Shown here piece after piece: positions 1-6,749 of a DNA stretch of 7,494 bases. The stretch spans positions 1 through 7,494 of the forward strand of contig JAUWTX010000087.1 of NCBI GenBank assembly GCA_030614505.1. Direction: 5' to 3'. The notes beneath the pieces are model-generated. The model was not told where the DNA came from and made no database searches. It saw nothing but the letters and a program-made list of their open reading frames with translations. The DNA comes from Desulfuromonadales bacterium (GTDB lineage Bacteria > Desulfobacterota > Desulfuromonadia > Desulfuromonadales > BM103). Position 1 is the first letter of the stretch. Each line of letters begins with the position of its first letter. The position numbers and the translations under genes were made by a program.

Positions 1-3000
1 ACAACCAACAAGTCCCCTTGATCAATCTGATTACCCTCATCAAGGCGAACGTCGGCAATCACGCCGTCAACCTTGGTCTTGACGTTAGTCTCCATCTTCA
101 TAGCTTCAGTGGTCAGCAGAGTATCTCCGGCAGAAACCTTTTCACCGACACTCACAAGCATTTTAAATACCTTACCAGGCATCGGCGCACCAACATGCCT
201 GGAATTGGCCGGGTCGGCCTTCTCATGGCTGACCACATCGGGTTCAACTGAAAGGTCCTTGATCGGAACGACTCGAGGCTCACCATTCAATTCAAAATAA
301 ATGTTGCGGGTACCATCTTCGTGCACACGGCCGATGGCGTTCAACTTGATAATAAGGGTCTTGCCTGCCTCGATATCAATGCTGACTTCGTCACCAACAT
401 CGAGTCCATAGAAAAAGACCGGGGTCGGTAGAAAAGAGGTATCACTGTATTCCTGGCGGAAACGGTCGTATTCCTCGAAAACTCCAGGGTAGAGAACTGC
501 GGAGAGAACATCACGGTCGCTCACGTCGTGGCCGAGTTTAGTTTGCAATTCGTCTTTTTTGGCAGCGAAATCAACAGGCTCAAGCAATTCACCAGGACGG
601 CAGGTGAGCGGCTGCTCGCCTTTGAGGATGATCTTCTGCAGTTCCGGCGGGAAGCCACCGACCGGCTGGCCGATCATCCCCTTAAAGAAGTCGATCACCC
701 CCTGAGGGAAAGCGAGCTCTTCGCCCTTGGTGAAGACATCCTCCGGTTCAAGGTTGTTCTGCACCAGGAACATCGCCATGTCGCCAACAATTTTTGAGGA
801 AGGAGTCACTTTGATAATATCGCCGAAAAGGTCGTTGACCTTGCGATACATTTCCTTGCACTCTTCCCATCGATGGCCAAGGCCCAGACCTTCGACCTGC
901 GGTTTGTAGTTGGAGTACTGACCGCCGGGGATTTCATGGTAGTAGACCTGGGCGGTACCACTGCGCAGTTCCGATTCAAACGGGGCATAAAAGGTGCGTA
1001 CCGTTTCCCAGTAGTTGGCCAACTCCTGCAGACCATCCTGATCGAGTTGCGGATCCCAGATCGATCCTTCCAGAGTCGCAAGCAGGGCATTCATGTTCGG
1101 TTGGGCGGTGAGGCCAGAGACCGATGAAAGCGCCACATCGACAATATCGACTCCGGCCTGGGCGGCCATCATCAGCATGGCACCACCGTTGCTTGAAGTG
1201 TCGTGAGTGTGCAGATGGATCGGAATACCAATTTCGTTTTTCAACGCTTTAATCAGTTTCTCTGCAGCAAAAGGTTTGAGCAGACCGGCCATATCCTTGA
1301 TTGCCAGGATATGGGCACCCATTTCCTCCAGTTCCTTTGCCAGGTTTACATAGTATTGCAGCGGATACTTGTCACGCTTCGGATCGAGGATATCACCGGT
1401 ATAGCACATGGCGGCCTCACAAACGGCGGAGGTCCGTTCACGTACAGCCTCCATGGCCACCTGCATTCCCTTGGCCCAGTTCAGGGAGTCGAAGATGCGG
1501 ACCACGTCGATACCACTCTCGGCGGCCTTGACGGTGAATTCCTGGACGACATTGTCAGGATAGTTGGTGTAACCAACGGCGTTTGAGCCTCTCAACAACA
1601 TCTGGAAGAGAATATTGGGAACCTTCTTACGCAATCGTTCAAGTCGCTCCCAGGGGTCCTCGGTAAGGAAGCGCATGGAGACATCGTAGGTAGCCCCACC
1701 CCACATCTCCAGAGAGAAGAGTCCACCGCCCAGGTGTGCTGTCGCTTCAGCAATACGATCAAGATCATGAGTCCGGAAACGGGTTGCCATCAGCGACTGG
1801 TGAGCATCACGCCAGGTGGTATCGGTAATCAGTAACTGGTTATTCTTACGCGCCCAGTCGGCCAGACCTTCCGGACCCTTGTCGAGCAGGATGTCACGAG
1901 TGCCTCGTGGATGCTGTTTCCCGTATTGGATTTCAGGGACACTAGGTTCGTGCAGGTCACGAAAATTAAGCCGTTTCTCTGGCTTGATGCCGGGGTAACC
2001 ATTGACTGTTGTGTGGCCAATATAACTGAGAATCTTGTTGGCGCGGTCTTTCTTGACTGGCAGTTGAAAGACCTCCGGATGCTCATCGAGAAACGATGTA
2101 TCGCATTTACCTTCGAGGAATACCGGATGTGTAATCACCTTTTCGAGAAAACCGATATTGGTCTTTACGCCACGGATGCGAAACTCCTGCAGGGCACGGT
2201 GCATGGTGCGAGACGCATCGGCGAAGGTCAGACCCCATGTTGAAATTTTGACCAGCAAAGAATCGTAGTGTGGAGTAATCCGCGCCCCGGCGTAACCAGC
2301 CGCAGCATCAAGACGCACACCAAAACCGGCTGCAGTCCGATAGGCCTTGATGATACCGAAATCAGGCGCGAAGTTATTATTCGGATCCTCGGTGGTAATT
2401 CGGCTCTGAATGGCATAACCACGCAGTTCAATATCCTTCTGGCTCTTGATGCCGATCTCCGGGTCTGCGAGCTTGTGCCCCTGTGCAATATGAATCTGGG
2501 CCTGCACCAGGTTACGCATAGTCACCAGTTCGGTAACGGTGTGTTCAACCTGGATGCGCGGGTTCACTTCGATAAAGTAGAAGTTACCCTGCTTGTCCAT
2601 CAGAAATTCGACAGTTCCGGCATTGCGGTAGCCGACATGATTGGCCAGGGCCAGGGCGTAGTCGCAAACCTCCTTGCGCTTCTTGTTACTGAGATAAAGA
2701 GACGGCGCGATCTCGATTACCTTCTGGTGACGACGCTGGATTGAGCAGTCACGCTCATAGAAATGTACGATGTTTCCATGGTTGTCACCGAGGATCTGCA
2801 CTTCAACATGCTTTGGCTTTTCAACATACTTCTCGAGGAAAATAGTCGCATCACCAAAAGCCGCCTTGGCTTCCGAAGCTGCCGATTTGAGCCCCTCAAG
2901 AAGCTCTTTCTGGTTATTAGCAACACGCATACCGCGACCGCCGCCACCGGAACTAGCCTTGACAATAACCGGGTATCCGGCGGCCTTGGCAAAGAGCAGC

Positions 3001-3446
3001 GCCTCTTCCTCTGAGCGGATTGGGTCATCAGTCCCGGGAACTACTGGCACCCCAGCGTCAACAGCCACTTTGCGACCGGAAATTTTGTCACCGACACGGC
3101 GTTGGATTTCAGGCGTCGGACCGATAAAAACGATGCCGGCGCGCTCACAAGCTTCAGCAAACTCAGCATTTTCAGAAAGAAACCCATAACCCGGATGAAT
3201 CGCATCAACATCTTTCTTGCGGGCCAGATCGATAATTTCATCAATACTCAGGTAAGCATCAACAGGCCCTTTCCCCTTGCCGATAAGGTAGGCCTCATCA
3301 GCCTTATATCTATGCAAGGAGAGTTTGTCTTCTTCTGAGTACAATGCAACCGTGCTGATACCGAGTTCCGTACAGGCACGGAAAATTCGGATGGCAATTT
3401 CCCCGCGGTTAGCAGCCATAACCTTGCGAAATTTTTTGATGGACAT
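1..3446 (-). CDS. pyc: Pyruvate carboxylase, single-chain, missing the last few residues
   Basis: This biotin-dependent cytosolic enzyme carboxylates pyruvate to oxaloacetate with ATP and bicarbonate, refilling the TCA cycle and feeding gluconeogenesis. The 1148 complete codons read without a frameshift. The N-terminal biotin carboxylase domain (about 1-450) carries the glycine-rich ATP-grasp loop SGGGGRGM at about 166-173 and EVNPRIQVEH starting at residue 293. The carboxyltransferase domain (about 535-830) carries TTWRDAHQS (RDAHQS at 546-551). Its probable metal ligands are D547, K717 (the usual carbamylated lysine, in AIKDMAGL) and H746/H748 in HLHTHD. The C-terminal carrier domain has EAMKM with the biotin-accepting lysine at 1117. 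Homologues end roughly 33-36 residues after this lysine; 31 are visible, so the stop lies just beyond the window. The ATG at 3446-3444 follows an AGGAG (plus-strand 3461-3457) by 10 bases. The order biotin carboxylase, carboxyltransferase, carrier separates it from two-subunit pyruvate carboxylases, acetyl-CoA carboxylase and oxaloacetate decarboxylase. Confidence 0.97.
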   Translation of the reverse strand, partial: MSIKKFRKVMAANRGEIAIRIFRACTELGISTVALYSEEDKLSLHRYKADEAYLIGKGKGPVDAYLSIDEIIDLARKKDVDAIHPGYGFLSENAEFAEACERAGIVFIGPTPEIQRRVGDKISGRKVAVDAGVPVVPGTDDPIRSEEEALLFAKAAGYPVIVKASSGGGGRGMRVANNQKELLEGLKSAASEAKAAFGDATIFLEKYVEKPKHVEVQILGDNHGNIVHFYERDCSIQRRHQKVIEIAPSLYLSNKKRKEVCDYALALANHVGYRNAGTVEFLMDKQGNFYFIEVNPRIQVEHTVTELVTMRNLVQAQIHIAQGHKLADPEIGIKSQKDIELRGYAIQSRITTEDPNNNFAPDFGIIKAYRTAAGFGVRLDAAAGYAGARITPHYDSLLVKISTWGLTFADASRTMHRALQEFRIRGVKTNIGFLEKVITHPVFLEGKCDTSFLDEHPEVFQLPVKKDRANKILSYIGHTTVNGYPGIKPEKRLNFRDLHEPSVPEIQYGKQHPRGTRDILLDKGPEGLADWARKNNQLLITDTTWRDAHQSLMATRFRTHDLDRIAEATAHLGGGLFSLEMWGGATYDVSMRFLTEDPWERLERLRKKVPNILFQMLLRGSNAVGYTNYPDNVVQEFTVKAAESGIDVVRIFDSLNWAKGMQVAMEAVRERTSAVCEAAMCYTGDILDPKRDKYPLQYYVNLAKELEEMGAHILAIKDMAGLLKPFAAEKLIKALKNEIGIPIHLHTHDTSSNGGAMLMMAAQAGVDIVDVALSSVSGLTAQPNMNALLATLEGSIWDPQLDQDGLQELANYWETVRTFYAPFESELRSGTAQVYYHEIPGGQYSNYKPQVEGLGLGHRWEECKEMYRKVNDLFGDIIKVTPSSKIVGDMAMFLVQNNLEPEDVFTKGEELAFPQGVIDFFKGMIGQPVGGFPPELQKIILKGEQPLTCRPGELLEPVDFAAKKDELQTKLGHDVSDRDVLSAVLYPGVFEEYDRFRQEYSDTSFLPTPVFFYGLDVGDEVSIDIEAGKTLIIKLNAIGRVHEDGTRNIYFELNGEPRVVPIKDLSVEPDVVSHEKADPANSRHVGAPMPGKVFKMLVSVGEKVSAGDTLLTTEAMKMETNVKTKVDGVIADVRLDEGNQIDQGDLLV

Positions 3447-3500
3447 ATTGGTTGCTCTCCTACTTGAAGGCTAACTTAAACCGTTTATGTAAACTAAAAA

Positions 3501-3528
3501 GCTATAGTCGTGTTAAATATTTAGTCTA
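3501..3528 (-). promoter_or_regulatory. Candidate sigma-70-like promoter for pyc
   Basis: Read on the minus strand, TAGACT (plus 3528-3523) lies 16 bases upstream of TATAGC (plus 3506-3501). Each box matches its consensus (TTGACA and TATAAT) at four of six positions. It would start transcription near 3495 and give a leader of about 50 bases before the pyc ATG. AT-rich sequence makes chance matches likely, so this is only the best of several weak candidates. Confidence 0.27.
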
Positions 3529-3681
3529 AGTAAAATTTTTCAATGAATTTAAATACTTACGCTTGCTCTATCATGCAATCTAATCAAAGCGGAAGCTTAT
3601 GTGTCAAGCAAAAAACCGTTCTATTTTCAACTCATTGAAATAACTGATAATTATTACCTTTATTCGAAGAGACGTGCAAAA

Positions 3682-3718
3682 AGTGCTCAGCAAGCAGCTT
3701 AAACTTCTTGCAAGCACT
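3682..3718 (+). promoter_or_regulatory. Stem-loop upstream of the response regulator gene
   Basis: AGTGCT (3682-3687) pairs with AGCACT (3713-3718), and GCAAG (3690-3694) pairs with CTTGC (3707-3711). The two stem parts are separated by a small asymmetric bulge (CA against A), and the loop is 12 bases. This gives 11 base pairs with no U-run after it, so it is not a standard terminator. It lies about 100 bases before the regulator start and could be an operator-like dyad or a leader structure, depending on where transcription begins. The structure is seen; the function is unknown. Confidence 0.4.
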
Positions 3719-3728
3719 CAATACACAT

Positions 3729-3734
3729 GATAAT
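3729..3734 (+). promoter_or_regulatory. Candidate -10 box (GATAAT) for the response regulator gene
   Basis: GATAAT matches five of six positions of TATAAT. A TTGCAA lies 15 bases upstream (3708-3713), which is shorter than the usual 16-18 spacing and overlaps the 3' arm of the 3682-3718 stem-loop. A competing candidate is TTGAAA (3635-3640) followed 18 bases later by TTTATT. Neither is decisive. Confidence 0.25.
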
Positions 3735-3744
3735 TTACCTACAA

Positions 3745-3760
3745 CGTCAATTTCATGACG
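3745..3760. promoter_or_regulatory. Small dyad CGTCA-N6-TGACG, possible operator
   Basis: Perfect 5-bp arms flank a 6-base spacer, the geometry used by many dimeric helix-turn-helix regulators. It lies 56 bases before the regulator's probable start codon and just downstream of the GATAAT box, where a bound protein could block transcription. A dyad this short can occur by chance. Confidence 0.3.
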
Positions 3761-3797
3761 CATTAAGAGATTCCTTAGTGATACTTCGACAATCTCC

Positions 3798-3806
3798 GAG
3801 GGGGAG
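3798..3806 (+). promoter_or_regulatory. Ribosome binding site that sets the regulator start at GTG 3817
   Basis: The purine run GAGGGGGAG ends 10 bases before GTG at 3817-3819. The alternative in-frame ATG at 3727 has no Shine-Dalgarno-like sequence before it and would add 30 residues with no place in the receiver fold. The GTG start puts the receiver domain almost at the N-terminus, as is normal for the family. Confidence 0.7.
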
Positions 3807-3816
3807 TTTGCCAGTC

Positions 3817-5193
3817 GTGGAAAATGCCGCCCATATCCTGTTCATAGATGATGACCCCGGCAGTCGCGAAGGTCTCACTCTGCTCCTGGAGCGTGAAGGC
3901 TACCAGGTGGAAGCTGTTGCTGCCGGCGAAGATGCGCTGGAATTACTCTCCCGAAAGAGCTACGACATCATTATAACCGATCTCTTTCTTCCTGGTATGA
4001 GCGGCATAGATATACTTAAACACGTCAAAGAACATTCCCTGCCCTGCAACGTCATCCTCATCACCGGCAACGCAACTGCTGAAACTGCAGTTAAAGCGAT
4101 GAAGGAAGGAGCGTTCGACTACATCACCAAACCTCTCAATTTCGAGAAACTTAAGGTACTGGTTGCAAAAGCGGTCGAGAAAAGCCGGCTGATTGCAGAA
4201 AATCTTTATCTGCGCCAACAATTACGCGGCAAATACAAATTTGACAACATTATCGGCAACAGCCCTGCTATCCAACAGGTCTTTTCCCGTATGGAAAAGA
4301 TCCTTCATACTGATTCAACGGTCCTCATTCTGGGTAAGTCAGGAACCGGCAAAGAGTTGGTTGCACGTGCCATCCACTTCAATGGTCCTCGTAAAGAAAA
4401 ACCATTTATCCCCATAAACTGTGGCGCGATACCTGCCGACCTCCTGGAAAGTGAACTCTTCGGCCATATGCGTGGATCGTTCACCGGAGCCGTTGCGGAC
4501 AAACCGGGCAAATTTGAGCTGGCCAACCACGGGACTATTTTCCTGGATGAAATAGGCACTATGCCTCTGCATCTGCAGATGAAACTGCTGCGTGTTCTAC
4601 AAGAGCAGGAAACAGAAAGGGTCGGTTCTACACGTCGGACAAAGCTGGATGTGAGAGTGATTTCCGCAACGAATGCCGATCTTGAGGAGAGAGTTCGTCA
4701 TGGTCAATTCCGCGAGGATCTGTATTATCGATTGAATGTCATCCCCATTCCCCTGCCGCCATTGCGAGAGAGACATGAAGACGTTCCACTACTCGCCAAG
4801 CATTTCCTGCGAAAGATCTGTATGGATATGAATCGGCCGATACTGGATCTGTCACAGGAAGCACTAAGAGCCCTGGAGAGGTATGACTGGCCAGGTAATG
4901 TTCGAGAAATGGAAAATGCCATTGAGCGTGCTGTTGCCCTGACAGATGGCGACATTATTGACCGGCAGGATCTGCCGCCCCAGATCGGCGGTATTCCTTT
5001 AGATGACACTCCCATGCCAATAGTTCAAATCCCTGATGAAGGCCTGAACATGGCGGGGACAATCGCGAATATCGAACAGGCATTAATCAAGCAGGCTATG
5101 GATAAAACCTCTAACGTCAAGGCCCGTGCCGCAGCCCTGCTGAAGATTAATCGCACGACCCTGGTTGAAAAAATCAAGCGTTACGGTATGTAA
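3817..5193 (+). CDS. NtrC-family sigma-54-dependent response regulator
   Basis: This cytoplasmic two-component regulator, once phosphorylated, should remodel sigma-54 RNA polymerase at target promoters. With the GTG start it has 458 residues, the family norm. The receiver domain (about 5-120) has acidic D11-D13, phosphoacceptor D55, T83 and K105. The AAA+ domain (about 143-375) has Walker A GKSGTGKE (173-180), a sigma-54 contact loop GSFTGA (220-225), Walker B FLDEIG with D245/E246, and likely arginine-finger residues R300 and R306 in FREDLYYR. WPGNVRE follows, and a Fis-type helix-turn-helix ends the chain (ARAAALLKINRTTLVEKIKR). Two consensus positions differ: Walker A usually reads GESGTGKE and the loop GAFTGA. 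All catalytic residues are kept, so it is probably active. No histidine kinase is in the window, so signal and targets are unknown. An alternative ATG at 3727 is less likely. mscS follows after 52 bases with no terminator seen between them. Confidence 0.95.
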   Translation: MENAAHILFIDDDPGSREGLTLLLEREGYQVEAVAAGEDALELLSRKSYDIIITDLFLPGMSGIDILKHVKEHSLPCNVILITGNATAETAVKAMKEGAFDYITKPLNFEKLKVLVAKAVEKSRLIAENLYLRQQLRGKYKFDNIIGNSPAIQQVFSRMEKILHTDSTVLILGKSGTGKELVARAIHFNGPRKEKPFIPINCGAIPADLLESELFGHMRGSFTGAVADKPGKFELANHGTIFLDEIGTMPLHLQMKLLRVLQEQETERVGSTRRTKLDVRVISATNADLEERVRHGQFREDLYYRLNVIPIPLPPLRERHEDVPLLAKHFLRKICMDMNRPILDLSQEALRALERYDWPGNVREMENAIERAVALTDGDIIDRQDLPPQIGGIPLDDTPMPIVQIPDEGLNMAGTIANIEQALIKQAMDKTSNVKARAAALLKINRTTLVEKIKRYGM

Positions 5194-5245
5194 TACATAA
5201 GTTAGCTAATCATTTCGAACAAACAACAGACATCAGGAGGACATC

Positions 5246-6070
5246 ATGACACAGGAAGCATCAATGGCGACGACCATGCTGGGCAGTATTGTCTACGCCA
5301 TTATTATTCTCGCCGTCGGTTTCTGGGGAGCCAAGCTTATCACCCGTCTGGTCAAGGGGCTAATGGAACGTCGTGAAGCGGATCCGGCCTTAACCGGCTT
5401 TATCGGCAACCTGGTCAATGCCTTGGTCATCACTTTTGCCGTCATTGCCGCCTTGAATCAACTTGGCATACAGACAACGTCCCTGGTTGCCCTGGTCGGT
5501 GCTGCCGGACTGGCCATTGGCTTCGCTCTCAAGGATTCCCTGGGCAACTTTGCTGCCGGCGTTATGATTCTGGTTTTCAAACAATTCAAGGTGGGCGACC
5601 TGATTGAAGCTGCAGGAGTCCTCGGTGTGGTCGAAACCCTCACTATTTTCTCGACGCAGTTGAAAACCGCGGACAACAAGACGATATTCGTTCCAAATGG
5701 CAAGCTGATCGGCGATAACATCATCAACTATTCAACCAAATCAACCCGCCGGGTCGATCTGGTCATTGGTGTAAGTTACGATGCAGACTTGAGTCATGTG
5801 AAATCCGTACTCGAAGATATTCTTGCCAATGACGACCGCATCATGAAGGACCCCGCGCCAACAATTGGCGTTCTGGAACTTGCAGACAACAGTGTTAACT
5901 TCGCCGTACGCCCCTGGGTAGCGGCCGCCGACTACTGGGGCGTCTATTTTGACCTTCATGCCGGCGTGAAAACACGCTTTGACGAAGCAGGGATCGGCAT
6001 CCCTTATCCGCAACGTGATGTACATCATTACCAGATGGAAGCGCCTGCACAGAAAAAAGCCAAGAAGTGA
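5246..6070 (+). CDS. mscS: Small-conductance mechanosensitive ion channel, MscS type
   Basis: This inner-membrane heptameric channel opens under membrane tension to release solutes during hypo-osmotic shock. The protein has 274 residues (E. coli MscS has 286). It has three hydrophobic segments, about 11-32, 52-70 and 79-111. The last is the pore helix, GAAGLAIGFALKDSLGN (85-101). A soluble beta/alpha domain follows, with the family signatures VPNGK and NIINYS, the YD pair in GVSYDADL, and IPYPQ near the end. The C-terminus is lysine-rich. Aligned by eye to E. coli MscS, L89 corresponds to gate residue L105, F93 to L109 and D97 to kink residue G113. AGGAGG (5235-5240) lies 5 bases before the ATG, a strong site that fixes the start. 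The gene follows the response regulator by 52 bases on the same strand and ends at a hairpin, so the two may be co-transcribed. Family assignment is firm; conductance and ion preference cannot be read. Confidence 0.95.
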   Translation: MTQEASMATTMLGSIVYAIIILAVGFWGAKLITRLVKGLMERREADPALTGFIGNLVNALVITFAVIAALNQLGIQTTSLVALVGAAGLAIGFALKDSLGNFAAGVMILVFKQFKVGDLIEAAGVLGVVETLTIFSTQLKTADNKTIFVPNGKLIGDNIINYSTKSTRRVDLVIGVSYDADLSHVKSVLEDILANDDRIMKDPAPTIGVLELADNSVNFAVRPWVAAADYWGVYFDLHAGVKTRFDEAGIGIPYPQRDVHHYQMEAPAQKKAKK

Positions 6071-6078
6071 TTTCTTCG

Positions 6079-6109
6079 CAAATGGCCTGCCAACATGGCA
6101 GGCCATTTG
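6079..6109. terminator. Strong hairpin after mscS, terminator-like but without a U-run
   Basis: A perfect 13-bp stem (CAAATGGCCTGCC / GGCAGGCCATTTG) with a 5-base loop AACAT begins 8 bases after the mscS stop codon. Position and stability suggest transcript termination or protection of the 3' end. No clear run of T follows on either strand, so efficient intrinsic termination is uncertain. Confidence 0.6.
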
Positions 6110-6200
6110 GCTTGCGCGGAAACAGCAAGGCATGGGAACATCAAGAACGTAGAATTTTGAAGGCGTTCCCCTGCAACTCTACCGACCAGGAGCACCATTT

Positions 6201-6407
6201 ATGTCACGCATACCAGCTATTGATCCGGATTGTTGTATCGGCTGCGAAGTCTGTACCCAACTCTGCCCTGAGGTATTCCGCATGGAAGACAGTGACAACG
6301 ACCATGCTCACGAAAAAGCAATAGTCCACAATCCAACCGGGGCGCCGGCAACAAAGATTGAAGCTGCCATGGATAATTGTCCGTCAGCTTGTATTTACTG
6401 GGAATAA
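6201..6407 (+). CDS. Small mono-cluster [4Fe-4S] ferredoxin
   Basis: This 68-residue soluble, acidic electron carrier would shuttle single electrons between redox enzymes; the partners are unknown. The motif CIGCEVCTQLCP (12-23) and a second CP at 60-61 give the expected four cluster ligands: C12, C15, C18 and C60. The fold is the half-degenerate bacterial ferredoxin fold, in which the second cluster is lost. C22 is the position that forms a disulfide in some relatives, but no cysteine is present in the middle of the chain to pair with it. C11 and C64 are extra cysteines. A histidine-containing stretch (DHAHEKAIVH, 34-43) fills the degenerate half. AGGAG (6188-6192) lies 8 bases before the ATG. 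A TAGAAT at 6150-6155 could be a -10 box, but no good -35 precedes it. The gene stands alone between the post-mscS hairpin and a non-coding stretch. Confidence 0.93.
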   Translation: MSRIPAIDPDCCIGCEVCTQLCPEVFRMEDSDNDHAHEKAIVHNPTGAPATKIEAAMDNCPSACIYWE

Positions 6408-6488
6408 CCCTTTTAAAGGTGAATAGCACGTAGCGCGAAAACTCATTCGTGCGAGTGTAGTAGCTCCACTCAAGGTCTCTAACCACCG

Positions 6489-6656
6489 TTAGGTGGCTGT
6501 CAGACTATCCATGACCCGGCTGCAAATCCGGCTGTTTGGCCCATATTTCAGCTCCTTTTCGACCAATAGCTACGGCTATTACTCTCAAACGAGCCAAAAT
6601 CTGGTCTCAAACTTCCGAATTTTCGCTTCGGCCCGTATAGTCCGACAGTCTCCTAG
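6489..6656. mobile_element. MITE-like 168-bp palindromic element with TA-bounded inverted ends
   Basis: The ends GGTGGCTGTCAGACTAT (6492-6508) and ATAGTCCGACAGTCTCC (6637-6653) are inverted repeats matching at 14 of 17 positions. Both are bordered outside by TA (6490-6491 and 6654-6655). AATAGC-TACG-GCTATT (6565-6580) sits exactly at the midpoint, 6572.5. Comparing the two halves base by base without gaps, I counted about 51 of 84 symmetric positions, against about 21 expected by chance. Symmetry stops abruptly outside the ends. There is no credible protein. TA borders and short inverted ends fit the miniature elements left by IS630/Tc1-mariner transposons, which duplicate TA; that family link is an inference. 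An alternative is a REP-like or structured-RNA palindrome. Confidence 0.55.
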
Positions 6657-6692
6657 GAAGCATCATCATTCCTGTGTCGCAGACCGCTACAA

Positions 6693-6720
6693 GCGAGCCT
6701 GTTTTCCCCTTGGGGCTCGC
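6693..6720. repeat. Inverted repeat GCGAGCC-N14-GGCTCGC
   Basis: The 7-bp GC-rich arms are perfect (6693-6699 and 6714-6720). The loop includes TTTTCCCC, and a competing CCCC-TT-GGGG pairing exists at 6706-6715. No T-run follows on either strand, so termination is not clearly indicated. It lies between the palindromic element and the lipoprotein promoter. Confidence 0.4.
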
Positions 6721-6749
6721 CACACACCGACAACGCCAGAATCAGACAT

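Larger units (their letters stand above)
3447..3816. other. AT-rich divergent intergenic region between pyc and the response regulator
   Basis: This 370-base region separates two divergent genes and must hold both promoters if the regulator starts at 3817. The part next to pyc (about 3470-3660) is strikingly AT-rich with no convincing reading frame. It contains a short palindrome GTTTA-TG-TAAAC at 3483-3494, between the candidate pyc -10 and the pyc start. The part next to the regulator holds a stem-loop (3682-3718) and a CGTCA-N6-TGACG dyad (3745-3760). I looked for a sigma-54 site (GG-N10-GC in a TGGCAC/TTGCA context) on both strands here and saw none. Confidence 0.7.

Noticed and set aside
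901..960. Serine in the PGGQYSN motif of pyruvate carboxylase, where some homologues carry threonine
   Set aside because: I recall serine in this motif in Bacillus-type enzymes as well, so it is probably normal family variation rather than a lost catalytic residue.
18..3338. Many plus-strand open frames of 60-158 codons (for example 1203-1586, 1911-2243, 2268-2744, 2770-3189)
   Set aside because: All lie antisense to pyruvate carboxylase, which reads in one uninterrupted frame with conserved motifs throughout. None shows a recognisable motif.
5741..6133. A 130-codon minus-strand frame opposite the end of mscS
   Set aside because: It is antisense to a conserved MscS domain, has no ribosome site or family resemblance, and includes the hairpin as coding sequence.
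6169..6181. Possible sigma-54 site GGCGTTCCCCTGC upstream of the ferredoxin
   Set aside because: The GG-to-GC distance is 9 bases rather than the required 10, and the surrounding bases do not match TGGCAC/TTGCA.
6067..6324. An 85-codon plus-strand frame across the mscS terminator and ferredoxin start
   Set aside because: It overlaps the hairpin and the ferredoxin gene in another frame. The ferredoxin has clear cysteine motifs and a good ribosome site.
6426..6496. A run of three short hairpins that might suggest a tRNA or small RNA
   Set aside because: There is no cloverleaf, no TTCRANYC-like T-arm and no CCA end. The stems are only 5 bp and their loops do not fit.
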